NCBI RefSeq assembly: GCF_004298475.1
Contig: NZ_SCRP01000037.1
Coordinates: forward strand, 39,138 to 103,137
Reading direction: 5' to 3'
DNA: 64,000 bases
Source of the DNA: Paraburkholderia sp.
GTDB lineage: Bacteria > Pseudomonadota > Gammaproteobacteria > Burkholderiales > Burkholderiaceae
Of the stretch, positions 1-8,404 are shown one piece after another. Within the stretch, counting starts at the first letter, position 1. Every line of letters begins with the position of its first letter. Both the position numbers and the translations under genes were made by a program. The notes under the pieces are model-generated. The model searched no databases, had not been told where the DNA came from, and worked only from the letters and a program-made list of their open reading frames with translations.

Positions 1-176
1 GGACCGGCGCCGCGCAAGAAGAGGTGTGGTTATGCCATTCCAGCGAATCGCGCATGACGGCGCACCGACACGCGATCTGATGGAATGACACAAAGCTCTG
101 CTCCGTGGTCCGGTCCCGCTGATACTGCTATTACGGCTTTTACAGCTATGACGGCCTGCACTGCATTGTGCTGCTC

Positions 177-206
177 AACGGTACGCCTGATGCGAAGCGT
201 ACCGTT
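177..206 (-). promoter_or_regulatory. Hairpin in rpsO-pnp intergenic region
   Basis: Two 10-base arms (177-186 and 197-206) are perfect inverted complements around a 10-base loop. The hairpin lies about 60 bases downstream of the rpsO stop, on the side where pnp normally follows. No T-run follows it on the minus strand, so it does not look like an intrinsic terminator. In E. coli an RNase III-cleaved stem in this position lets PNPase control its own mRNA, and this hairpin may play that role. The pnp gene lies outside the window, so its presence is inferred from family gene order. Confidence 0.45.
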
Positions 207-267
207 CAAAAACAAAATGCCTGCATCAGCGAAACTGACACAGGCATCGTGCTGGAAGAACTTCCGG

Positions 268-537
268 TTACTTGCGCAGACCCAGCTTCTCGATCAGCGA
301 GCGGTAACGGTCAGCGTCCTTGCCCTTCAGGTAGTCGAGCAGCTTGCGGCGGCGGCTCACCATGCGCAGCAGACCGCGGCGGCTGTGGTGATCCTTCGCG
401 TGCGACTTGAAGTGCGAGGTCAGTTCGTTGATACGCGACGTCAGGAGTGCAACCTGAACTTCGGGGGAACCCGTGTCGCCAGTGCCGCGCGCGAATTGCG
501 CGACGATGTCGGACTTCTTGATATCTGCTACGGACAT
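268..537 (-). CDS. rpsO: 30S ribosomal protein S15
   Basis: This encodes the small-subunit protein S15, which binds the central domain of 16S rRNA early in 30S assembly. The 89-residue length is exactly that of the family. The conserved body is visible: [12 protein letters not shown] near residue 22, then [16 protein letters not shown] and a basic tail with [10 protein letters not shown]. The ATG is preceded by AAAGGAAAAG, a good ribosome binding site. A promoter with an extended -10 lies about 70 bases upstream. In most proteobacteria rpsO is co-transcribed with pnp, which should lie just beyond the left edge. Identification is secure. Confidence 0.98.
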   Translation of the reverse strand: MSVADIKKSDIVAQFARGTGDTGSPEVQVALLTSRINELTSHFKSHAKDHHSRRGLLRMVSRRRKLLDYLKGKDADRYRSLIEKLGLRK

Positions 538-608
538 TTTGCTTTTCCTTTAAAACTAACGGGCGGTCACGGAAGAAAGGCCGTGCCGTGGGTTACGACG
601 AAGCGCGC

Positions 609-637
609 ATTGTAGCACAAGCCCGGTTCGTCGCGAA
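609..637 (-). promoter_or_regulatory. Putative rpsO promoter (extended -10)
   Basis: On the minus strand TGCTACAAT forms an extended -10 (TACAAT at 614-609 with TG one base upstream). A weak -35, TTCGCG, sits 17 bases further up (637-632). The predicted start gives a 5' UTR of about 65 bases before rpsO. The same nine bases occur before the RhlE-type helicase gene at 60941-60949. Confidence 0.5.
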
Positions 638-725
638 CGCAGCGCCCTGGGCGGGGGATTCGGGGGGAACCCGGCGCGGCGGGCGCTCGCTCGCGCCGAG
701 CCAGGTATAGAGCCAGAGGCAGCGC

Positions 726-2084
726 TCAGGGCCGCTTCATGCGGCACGTCATTGTCGGCACGGTGCGCTGCGGCGGCAGCGCGAGCACGGTGCGAAAACC
801 GTATCCCGAGCCCTCGTTGTCGAAGCGCACGCCCGGCGTGCCCGCCTTGTCCATCTGCATCACGTAAAGGGGCTGAATCACCTGATGGTCGTCGGCGCGC
901 ATCCACATCGGATGAAAGCTGCTTTCGTCGCCCGTGAAGCGCATGCCCTCCAGCGCTTTCGCCACCGCGGCCGGATCGGCGGAACCCGCGTTCGTCAGCG
1001 CCTGCCCGAGCATCTCGACGAGCATGACCATGCGCAGCACAGGATAGTCGTCCTGCGGCGCCCGATAGCGCGCACGGAATGCCGCGTACCAGGCGTCGGA
1101 CGCCGCGCCGCCCGCGTTCGGATGCCACTCGGCGACGGCGATTACGCGCTTCACGCCCGCCTTGCCCAGCGCCGCCGGTGCGCCGAGGCTGTTGCCATAG
1201 AACGTGTAGAACTTCGTGTCGAGGCCCTGCTCTCGCGCAGCCTTGACGAGCAATGCGAGGTCGCTGCCCCAGTTGCCGGTGATCACGGCATCCGCGCCCG
1301 ATGCGCGAATCTTCGAGACGTACGGCGCAAAATCCTTCACGCGGCCAACCGGGTGGAATTCGTCGCCGACCACGGCGATATCGGGGCGCTGCTTCGCGAG
1401 TGCCGCACGTGCGAGCGCGCTCACGTCGTGGCCGAAGCTGTAGTCCTGATTCAGCAGGTAAACCTTCTTGACCGACTGATCGGCGGCAATCACATCCGCA
1501 AGCGCGTCCACGCGCATGCCCGCATGGGCGTCGAAGCGGAAGTGCCAGAAGCTGCAGTCCGCGCCGGTGAGCGCGGGATCGACGGCGGAGTAGTTGAGAA
1601 ACAGCGCGCGATTGTCGGGAGCGCGCGCATTCTGACGATCGATCGCCTTCACGAGCGCGGCCGCCACCGCCGAGCTATTGCCCTGCAGGATGAAGCCGAT
1701 ATGGCGATCGGCGGCGGCGCGCAGCTGCATCAGCGCCGTCTCGGTGCTGCCCTTGCTGTCGAGCACGACGAGTTCGAGCGGATGACGCCCATCGCGCAGC
1801 ACGACGCCGCCGTGCGCGTTCACGCGCTCGACACCGAAACGCAGATTGCGCTCCACTGCGGCGCCCGCGTCGGCGAACGGGCCGGACATGCCCTCGATCA
1901 ACGCGAGCCGCACAGGCGCGAGCGTCGGCTGGCTGCCCGGCGCATTGCCGGCCTGCATCGGCTGCGTCGGCTGTATCGCCTGCGCCGCTGCGCCCGCGGC
2001 CATCGCGAGGCCAAAGGCCAGCGGCCCCAGCAGGGCTGCCGCACGGCCCGATCTTCGCGCGCTTCGTGATGGTCGTGCTCTCAT
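726..2084 (-). CDS. Branched-chain amino acid-type ABC transporter substrate-binding protein
   Basis: This is a periplasmic binding protein of the Leu/Ile/Val-binding (type I periplasmic fold) family, 452 residues. The N-terminus is Arg-rich with a hydrophobic stretch ending in AAGAAAQA, a Sec signal with likely signal peptidase I cleavage. The mature part begins with VRLALIEGMSGPFADAG, the typical first strand and ligand loop. No permease or ATPase genes are adjacent, so this is an orphan receptor, or its partners lie elsewhere. The ligand cannot be told from sequence; the family includes amino acid, urea and aromatic-compound receptors. The ATG at 2084 follows a GAGGAAGAGG-like ribosome binding site. 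Confidence 0.85.
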   Translation of the reverse strand: MRARPSRSARRSGRAAALLGPLAFGLAMAAGAAAQAIQPTQPMQAGNAPGSQPTLAPVRLALIEGMSGPFADAGAAVERNLRFGVERVNAHGGVVLRDGRHPLELVVLDSKGSTETALMQLRAAADRHIGFILQGNSSAVAAALVKAIDRQNARAPDNRALFLNYSAVDPALTGADCSFWHFRFDAHAGMRVDALADVIAADQSVKKVYLLNQDYSFGHDVSALARAALAKQRPDIAVVGDEFHPVGRVKDFAPYVSKIRASGADAVITGNWGSDLALLVKAAREQGLDTKFYTFYGNSLGAPAALGKAGVKRVIAVAEWHPNAGGAASDAWYAAFRARYRAPQDDYPVLRMVMLVEMLGQALTNAGSADPAAVAKALEGMRFTGDESSFHPMWMRADDHQVIQPLYVMQMDKAGTPGVRFDNEGSGYGFRTVLALPPQRTVPTMTCRMKRP

Positions 2085-2191
2085 GCCCTCTTCCTCTCGT
2101 TCTCGTCGGTGCTCGATGATCCGAAGCGCGGATCATAGGGCGGCAAGCGCCGCCGCGGCAAGTCCGCTGGACGCCCGTCGCACGCTGCGCA

Positions 2192-2220
2192 TTGCATGTC
2201 AAAATATCGGCTCGACAATT
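2192..2220 (+). promoter_or_regulatory. Putative promoter of the BamE-like lipoprotein gene
   Basis: TTGCAT (2192-2197) and ACAATT (2215-2220) are separated by 17 bases, 37 bases before the ATG at 2257. It lies in the divergent gap between the binding-protein gene and the lipoprotein gene. Confidence 0.4.
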
Positions 2221-2256
2221 ACTGCGGTCGTCGGGACATTGCCGTCGGCGAACTCC

Positions 2257-2802
2257 ATGCTCAACCGTTCTCTTGCCACTGCCCTCGCATCTTCACTGTC
2301 ACGCGGCGCACGACGCGCACTGGCTGCCGCCCTCGGCGCGCTCGCGCTCGCCGGCTGCGCGCAGCCGTGGACGCAGTTCCACACGGGCGACGACGCCCAG
2401 GCCGTGATCGCGCGCTTCGGCCCGCCGCGCGAAACCTACGACCTGCCCGACGGCGGCAAGCGCCTGATGTGGCCCACCCAGCCGATGGGCGAAACCACCG
2501 TCGCCGCCGATATCGACAGCCACGGCAAGGTCGTCGACGTGCGCCAGGTGCTGGACGATAACGAGTTCTACCGCGCCGAGATCGGCAAGTGGACGCGCAC
2601 CGACGTGCTCGTGAACTTCGGCCGCCCGGTGGAGACCTCGTATTTCCCGTTGATGAAGCGTGAAGTGTGGACCTATCGCTATCTGGACGTCGGCGTCTGG
2701 TACATGCTGTACAGTTTCTACTTCGACGACAACGGCATCCTGCGCCTCACGCAAAAGACGCCCGATCCGCTGCACGACCCGGACCGCCGCAACCTGTTCT
2801 GA
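2257..2802 (+). CDS. Outer-membrane lipoprotein with two BamE/SmpA-like modules
   Basis: The predicted protein has 181 residues. An N-terminal basic, hydrophobic segment ends in LALAGC, a lipobox with the lipidated Cys at residue 34. The rest shows two similar modules: VIARFGPPRETYDLPDGG and VLVNFGRPVETSYFPLMK. In each, a helix leads to F-G-x-P and then a beta strand with W (LMWP, VWTYRY), as in the SmpA/OmlA/BamE fold. No signal for a specific partner is visible, so a role in outer-membrane assembly is only inferred from fold. The ATG at 2257 was chosen because it directly precedes the signal peptide; an earlier in-frame ATG would add about 137 residues overlapping the divergent gene. Confidence 0.8.
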   Translation: MLNRSLATALASSLSRGARRALAAALGALALAGCAQPWTQFHTGDDAQAVIARFGPPRETYDLPDGGKRLMWPTQPMGETTVAADIDSHGKVVDVRQVLDDNEFYRAEIGKWTRTDVLVNFGRPVETSYFPLMKREVWTYRYLDVGVWYMLYSFYFDDNGILRLTQKTPDPLHDPDRRNLF

Positions 2803-2851
2803 ACCGCAGCGCGTCGAACGGCAGGACAGACAGCACAGACAGCACAAAGAC

Positions 2852-2885
2852 AAAACCCCCGCGCTCCTGCGAGCGCGGGGGTTTT
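2852..2885. terminator. Bidirectional terminator between lipoprotein gene and leuA
   Basis: AAAA, an 11-bp GC-rich stem (CCCCCGCGCTC/GAGCGCGGGGG), a CTGC loop and TTTT follow both convergent genes. It has A- and T-runs on each side, so it should work in both directions. Confidence 0.9.
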
Positions 2886-2904
2886 ACGTTGTGGAGCCTG
2901 CCGC

Positions 2905-4455
2905 TTACGAACGCTGCGGATTGAGCTTGTCGCTCTCCGACGAGTACAGCTTGTTCAGCGCCGCGATATACGCCTTCGCCGAAGCGGCGACGATGTCCGG
3001 ATCGGTGCCGACGCCGTTCACGATGCGCCCAGCCTTCGACAGACGCACCGTCACTTCGCCCTGTGCCTGCGTGCCGGTCGTGATTGCGTTCACCGAGTAG
3101 AGCAGCAGTTCCGAGCCGCTGCCCACTTCGGTTTCGATGGCGTTCAGCGTGGCGTCCACCGGGCCGTTGCCCGCGGCTTCGCCCGTAACTTCCTTGCCGT
3201 CGGCCGAGAACACGACGCGCGCGTGCGGGCGCTCGCCCGTCTCGGAGTGCTGCGCCAGCGAGATGAACTTGTAGTGCTCCTTCTCGTGCGCTTGCGCCGA
3301 CTCTTCGGTGACGATCGCGATGATGTCTTCGTCGAAGATTTCTGCCTTGCGGTCGGCGAGTTCCTTGAAGCGCGCGAACGCCTGATTCAGTTCGCCTTCG
3401 CTGTCGAGCTGGATGCCCAGCTCCTGCAGACGCTGCTTGAACGCGTTGCGGCCCGAGAGCTTGCCGAGCACGATCTTGTTCGCGCTCCAGCCCACGTCTT
3501 CCGCGCGCATGATTTCGTAGGTATCGCGCGCCTTGAGGACGCCGTCCTGGTGGATGCCCGACGCGTGCGCAAATGCGTTCGCGCCGACCACCGCCTTGTT
3601 CGGCTGCACAACGAAACCGGTGATCTGCGAGACGAGCTTCGATGCCGGCACGATCTGCGTGGTGTCGATGCCGAGGTCGAGGCCGAAGTAGTCCTTGCGG
3701 GTCTTCACGGCCATCACGATTTCTTCGAGCGACGTATTGCCCGCCCGCTCGCCAAGACCGTTGATCGTGCACTCGACCTGGCGCGCGCCGCCCGTGTGCA
3801 CGCCGGCCAGCGAATTCGCCACCGCCATGCCAAGGTCGTTGTGACAGTGCACCGAGAACACCGCCTTGTCGGAGTTCGGAATGCGCTCGCGCAGCGTCTT
3901 CACGAGGTTGCCGTACAGCTCGGGCACGCCGTAGCCGACCGTATCGGCGATGTTGATCGTGGTCGCGCCTTCGTTGATGACGGCTTCCAGCACCCGGCAC
4001 AGGAAATCCATGTCCGAGCGGCTGCCGTCTTCCGGCGAGAACTCCACGTCGTTGGTGAACTTGCGCGCGAAGCGCACGGCAAGCTTCGCCTGCTCCAGCA
4101 CCTGCTCCGGCGACATGCGCAGCTTCTTCTCCATATGCAGCGGCGAAGTGGCGATGAACGTGTGGATGCGGAAGTGATCGGCGGGCTTGAGCGCATCGGC
4201 GGCGCGCTGGATGTCCTTGTCGTTCGCACGGGCGAGCGAGCAGACCGTGCTGTCCTTCACCAGGCCGGCAATCGTGTGGATCGCGTCGAAGTCGCCGTTC
4301 GAACTGGCGGCGAAACCCGCTTCGATCACGTCGACCTTCATGCGCTCGAGTTGCTTCGCGATGCGGATTTTCTCTTCCTTCGTCATCGACGCACCGGGCG
4401 ACTGCTCGCCGTCGCGCAACGTCGTATCGAAGATGATGAGCTTGTCTGCTGCCAT
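2905..4455 (-). CDS. leuA: 2-isopropylmalate synthase
   Basis: This enzyme condenses 2-oxoisovalerate with acetyl-CoA, the first committed step of leucine synthesis. Its 516 residues match the long LeuA form. The N-terminal TIM-barrel signature is [14 protein letters not shown], and [14 protein letters not shown] holds the metal-binding HxHxD-type motif. The C-terminal part carries the LeuA dimer/regulatory domain that binds leucine. The ATG at 4455 has GGAG eight bases upstream. Between this start and the upstream promoter lies a small leucine-rich ORF (4564-4647), so leuA is probably controlled by a leader peptide. pssA and psd lie upstream on the same strand, but a terminator separates them. 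Confidence 0.97.
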   Translation of the reverse strand: MAADKLIIFDTTLRDGEQSPGASMTKEEKIRIAKQLERMKVDVIEAGFAASSNGDFDAIHTIAGLVKDSTVCSLARANDKDIQRAADALKPADHFRIHTFIATSPLHMEKKLRMSPEQVLEQAKLAVRFARKFTNDVEFSPEDGSRSDMDFLCRVLEAVINEGATTINIADTVGYGVPELYGNLVKTLRERIPNSDKAVFSVHCHNDLGMAVANSLAGVHTGGARQVECTINGLGERAGNTSLEEIVMAVKTRKDYFGLDLGIDTTQIVPASKLVSQITGFVVQPNKAVVGANAFAHASGIHQDGVLKARDTYEIMRAEDVGWSANKIVLGKLSGRNAFKQRLQELGIQLDSEGELNQAFARFKELADRKAEIFDEDIIAIVTEESAQAHEKEHYKFISLAQHSETGERPHARVVFSADGKEVTGEAAGNGPVDATLNAIETEVGSGSELLLYSVNAITTGTQAQGEVTVRLSKAGRIVNGVGTDPDIVAASAKAYIAALNKLYSSESDKLNPQRS

Positions 4456-4509
4456 TTCGTGTCTCCAGAGGGAACTTGTTCAGTGTCTACAAACGGAATT
4501 CGGGTGTTC

Positions 4510-4528
4510 GCGCCACCGTTGGCGACGC
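4510..4528 (-). promoter_or_regulatory. Hairpin in leuA leader RNA
   Basis: On the minus strand GCGTCGCC and GGTGGCGC form an 8-bp stem (one G-U at each of two positions) with loop AAC. It lies between the leader-peptide stop and leuA. GGCGCG at its 3' arm is also complementary to CGCGCC inside the last codons of the leader ORF, so two mutually exclusive foldings are possible. No T-run follows, so classic intrinsic termination is not supported. Confidence 0.4.
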
Positions 4529-4563
4529 TGACAATGAACGAAGCGGACGGAGGGCGAGCGGGA

Positions 4564-4647
4564 TCAGCGCGGCAGGCGCGCTAGCGCTAGTGCACGTAGC
4601 GGCGCACCGGCTTGAAGAGAAAAGAGGGGGAACTGGATCGTTACCAT
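4564..4647 (-). CDS. leuL: Putative leucine leader peptide upstream of leuA
   Basis: This short ORF encodes 27 residues beginning MVTIQFPLFSLQ. Six of them are Leu (residues 8, 11, 17, 20, 22, 25). Leu 17, 20 and 22 are all CTA, a codon that is rare in this high-GC genome. The ORF starts at the base where the upstream promoter (TTGCGC-N17-TATAGT) should begin transcription, so the mRNA would be leaderless, and no ribosome binding site precedes it. Its stop is 108 bases before the leuA ATG. The arrangement fits a ribosome-stalling leader that senses charged leucyl-tRNA. The symbol is used by analogy with enterobacterial leuL; there is no sequence homology claim. Confidence 0.6.
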   Translation of the reverse strand: MVTIQFPLFSLQAGAPLRALALARLPR

Positions 4648-4654
4648 GCCGGCG

Positions 4655-4683
4655 ACTATAGCGGGATTCCGTCGATAGCGCAA
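4655..4683 (-). promoter_or_regulatory. Promoter of leuL-leuA
   Basis: On the minus strand TTGCGC (4683-4678) and TATAGT (4660-4655) are spaced by exactly 17 bases. The expected start, seven bases after the -10, falls on or next to the A of the leuL ATG at 4647. The rest of the interval up to 4800 shows no other gene. Confidence 0.65.
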
Positions 4684-4800
4684 TTGGCGGCGCCCCGCAG
4701 CGCGGGGCGTCCGTTAGCTTGCGCCGTCGAGGCCGCGCGGCGCCACGGAACACCGCGCAAAACCGCACAACACGCAACACATACAGGCTACGTGCAGGCC

Positions 4801-4830
4801 AAAAGAATGGGGCCGCATGGAAGCGGCCCC
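4801..4830 (-). terminator. Terminator after pssA
   Basis: An 8-bp perfect stem (GGGGCCGC/GCGGCCCC) with a 6-base loop is followed on the minus strand by ATTCTTTT. It sits about 45 bases after the pssA stop and separates pssA from the leuL-leuA unit. Confidence 0.7.
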
Positions 4831-4875
4831 GGCAATCACGGCGGGCGGCGCGGTTGCCCGCGTACCGCCTGGCGG

Positions 4876-5751
4876 CTAGCGCTCGCGCGGTGACGAGCGT
4901 GCGGGGTTGTTGCGGCCGCGCATCGCCTGGTAGGCCCAGAACACATATCCGGAAAGGCCGTAAAGCACGAACAGGCCGAACAGCATGAGCGGCGGATCGG
5001 ACGATACGAGCACGAACGCCATGACGACGAGCAGGATCGCGGCGAACGGCACGCGGTGGCGCACGTCGAGCGCCTTGCCGCTGTAAAACGGCGCGTTCGA
5101 CACCATGGTCACGCCCGCATAGATGGTCAGCACGAACGCGACCCACGGCAGCCACGAGAGCTTGACGGGCACACGGTTGTCGGTGGCGAGCCACACGAAG
5201 CCCGCGATCAGCGCCGCCGCCGCCGGGCTCGGCAAGCCCTGGAAGTAGCGCTTGTCGACCACGCCGATGTTCGTATTGAAACGTGCGAGCCGCAGCGCGG
5301 CGCCCGAGCAGTAGACGAACGCCGCGAGCCAGCCCCAGCGCCCGAGATCCTTGAGCACCCACTCGTACATGACGAGTGCGGGCGCGACGCCGAACGAAAC
5401 CATGTCCGAGAGGCTGTCGAACTGCTCGCCGAATGCGCTCTGCGAGTGCGTCATGCGCGCGACGCGGCCATCCATGCCGTCGAGCACCATCGCCACGAAG
5501 ATCGCGATGGCCGCGACCTCGAAACGCACGTTCATCGCCTGCACGACGGCGAAGAAGCCGCAGAACAGCGCGGCAGTCGTGAATGCGTTGGGCAGCAGAT
5601 AAATGCCGCGCTTCCTGAGGAACTGCTGGCGCGCGGCGCGGCGGGTCGCGGCGAGGCCGACCGGCTCCTGCACAGCCTTGTTACGGCGAAACGGCCGCGG
5701 CAGCGGCGAGCCGGCGCTATTGCGGGGACGACGCGATTTGAATCCGGCCAT
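4876..5751 (-). CDS. pssA: CDP-diacylglycerol-serine O-phosphatidyltransferase
   Basis: This integral membrane enzyme makes phosphatidylserine from CDP-diacylglycerol and serine, the step before Psd. The predicted protein has 291 residues and several membrane segments. The CDP-alcohol phosphotransferase motif is clear: DGMDGRVARMTHSQSAFGEQ followed by FDSLSD, giving the D-G-x2-A-R-x8-G-x3-D-x3-D pattern. The start at 5751 is set by AAGGAGGGG a few bases upstream; the longer reading frame from 5937 would overlap psd. It follows psd by 11 bases, so the two phosphatidylethanolamine genes are co-transcribed. Confidence 0.95.
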   Translation of the reverse strand: MAGFKSRRPRNSAGSPLPRPFRRNKAVQEPVGLAATRRAARQQFLRKRGIYLLPNAFTTAALFCGFFAVVQAMNVRFEVAAIAIFVAMVLDGMDGRVARMTHSQSAFGEQFDSLSDMVSFGVAPALVMYEWVLKDLGRWGWLAAFVYCSGAALRLARFNTNIGVVDKRYFQGLPSPAAAALIAGFVWLATDNRVPVKLSWLPWVAFVLTIYAGVTMVSNAPFYSGKALDVRHRVPFAAILLVVMAFVLVSSDPPLMLFGLFVLYGLSGYVFWAYQAMRGRNNPARSSPRER

Positions 5752-5762
5752 CGCACCCCTCC

Positions 5763-6416
5763 TTAAGCCGATTGTGTTTGTAGTTCGGCGAGGATCGTCG
5801 ACGAGGCAGACACCTTCTCGCCGATCGATACGCGCGGGCGGCTGCCCAGCGGCAGGTACACGTCGACGCGCGAGCCAAAGCGGATGAAGCCGTAGCGCTG
5901 GCCGCGCGTGAGCGGCTCGCCCGAACGCACGTAGCACAGAATGCGGCGCGCGATGAGACCGGCGATCTGCACGGAAGTCACCACCGTGCCGTCGGCCATC
6001 GTGAGGACGACGGCATTGCGTTCGTTCTCGGTGGAGGCCTTGTCGATTGCGGCGTTCAGATACGCGCCCGGGAAGTACTCGACCTTGGCGACGGCGCCGT
6101 CCACCGGCGAGCGTTGCGAATGGACGTTGAAGACGTTCATGAACACGCTGATCTTCAGCGCTTCACGGTTTGCATACGGATCGTGCGCGGTCTCGACGGC
6201 GACGATGCGGCCATCGGCGGGACACAGGACGGCATTGGCCTGCTGCGGAATGGGCCGCGGCGGATCGCGGAAGAACTGGACGACGAAGATGAGGATCAGC
6301 CAGAACGGCCACGCGAGGCCGAACCCTGCGACTGCCTGGATCAAGAGCACCACGACGGCCGCAATGGCGATGAACGGCCAGCCTTCGCGGGCGATGATCG
6401 GATGAGGGTAATTCAT
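5763..6416 (-). CDS. psd: Phosphatidylserine decarboxylase proenzyme (short type)
   Basis: Psd converts phosphatidylserine to phosphatidylethanolamine in the inner membrane. This is the short form, about 217 residues, with an N-terminal membrane hairpin (residues 13-50). Autocleavage within RFGSRVDV would turn Ser182 into the pyruvoyl group of the alpha chain, leaving a 36-residue alpha subunit. HSQRSPVDG and [10 protein letters not shown] are typical of the family. The start MNYPHP at 6416 is preferred because an upstream in-frame ATG (6479) lies inside the terminator after ilvC. Its ribosome binding site is weak. Confidence 0.93.
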   Translation of the reverse strand: MNYPHPIIAREGWPFIAIAAVVVLLIQAVAGFGLAWPFWLILIFVVQFFRDPPRPIPQQANAVLCPADGRIVAVETAHDPYANREALKISVFMNVFNVHSQRSPVDGAVAKVEYFPGAYLNAAIDKASTENERNAVVLTMADGTVVTSVQIAGLIARRILCYVRSGEPLTRGQRYGFIRFGSRVDVYLPLGSRPRVSIGEKVSASSTILAELQTQSA

Positions 6417-6452
6417 ATTGGCTTCGGTGTTTTTTCGAAAACCGTAGGATAG

Positions 6453-6492
6453 CAAAAGCCGCCCGGGGTTCATCCCCACCGGGCGGCTTTTG
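6453..6492 (-). terminator. Terminator after ilvC
   Basis: CAAAAGCCGCCCGG at 6453-6466 pairs with CCGGGCGGCTTTTG at 6479-6492, giving a strong stem with flanking A and T runs. It lies about 90 bases after the ilvC stop, so psd-pssA may need readthrough or its own promoter. Confidence 0.85.
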
Positions 6493-6584
6493 TTGATGCT
6501 TGCCGCGGCGCGGCGGCGGCATGAATGCCCTTCCGCACGCGCCGCTGGAGCGGCAAATAAGCTGCAAGCGAGCAGCGAATGCGC

Positions 6585-7727
<1,143 letters not shown>

Positions 7728-7795
7728 TCAAGCGCCGCGCCCGGCCGGGTTCCGGCGGTCGATCGTCGAACCTGATCGACGCATGCTGCCGGGCG

Positions 7796-8287
7796 TCACA
7801 CTTTCAGAATGCGCTCGCCGCGCCCGATGCCCGAGCTGCCCGTGCGGACGGTTTCGAGAATCGCCGTGGCGTCGAGCGCCTCGATGAACGCGTCGAGCTT
7901 CTCGCTCGCCCCCGTCAGTTCGATCGTGTAAGTCTTTTCGGTAACGTCGATGATGCGGCCGCGGAAGATATCCGCCATCCGCTTCATCTCCTCGCGTTCC
8001 TTGCCGACCGCCCGAACCTTGATCAGCATCAGCTCACGCTCGATGTGGGCGCCCTCGGTCAGGTCGACCACTTTCACCACCTCGATCAGGCGGTTCAGAT
8101 GCTTCGTGATCTGTTCGATCACGTCGTCAGAGCCAATGGAAACGATGGTCATGCGTGACAGCGACCGGTCTTCGGTCGGCGCCACGGTCAAGGTTTCGAT
8201 GTTGTAGCCGCGTGCGGAGAAGAGGCCGACCACGCGCGACAGCGCGCCCGGCTCGTTTTCCAGCAAAACGGAAATAATGTGTCTCAT
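7796..8287 (-). CDS. ilvH: Acetolactate synthase small (regulatory) subunit
   Basis: The 163-residue protein is the regulatory partner of acetolactate synthase. The N-terminal ACT domain begins MRHIISVLLENEPGALSRV, with the conserved ENEPGAL and GLFSARGYNIE segments that form the valine-binding site. The C-terminal half (from about residue 85) is the second ALS-type domain. It follows the catalytic gene by 117 bases on the same strand. The symbol ilvN is also used in this group. Confidence 0.97.
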   Translation of the reverse strand: MRHIISVLLENEPGALSRVVGLFSARGYNIETLTVAPTEDRSLSRMTIVSIGSDDVIEQITKHLNRLIEVVKVVDLTEGAHIERELMLIKVRAVGKEREEMKRMADIFRGRIIDVTEKTYTIELTGASEKLDAFIEALDATAILETVRTGSSGIGRGERILKV

Positions 8288-8404
8288 GATGTGTTCCGCG
8301 ATTTATCCAGTTTGAGCGTGGCGGCCGCCCTGCCCCCGCGAATTCGCGCGCCCTTTGTGGAGACGCGCGCCGCGCGAAGTGGGAGCGGCGCCGTTCAACG
8401 ACCG

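Noticed and set aside
85-615. Open plus-strand frame over rpsO
   Set aside because: Antisense shadow of a certain ribosomal gene in a GC-rich genome.
4801-4830. Hairpin after pssA as a riboswitch for leuA
   Set aside because: It lies upstream of the leuL promoter, with a T-run in the pssA direction, so it is a terminator.
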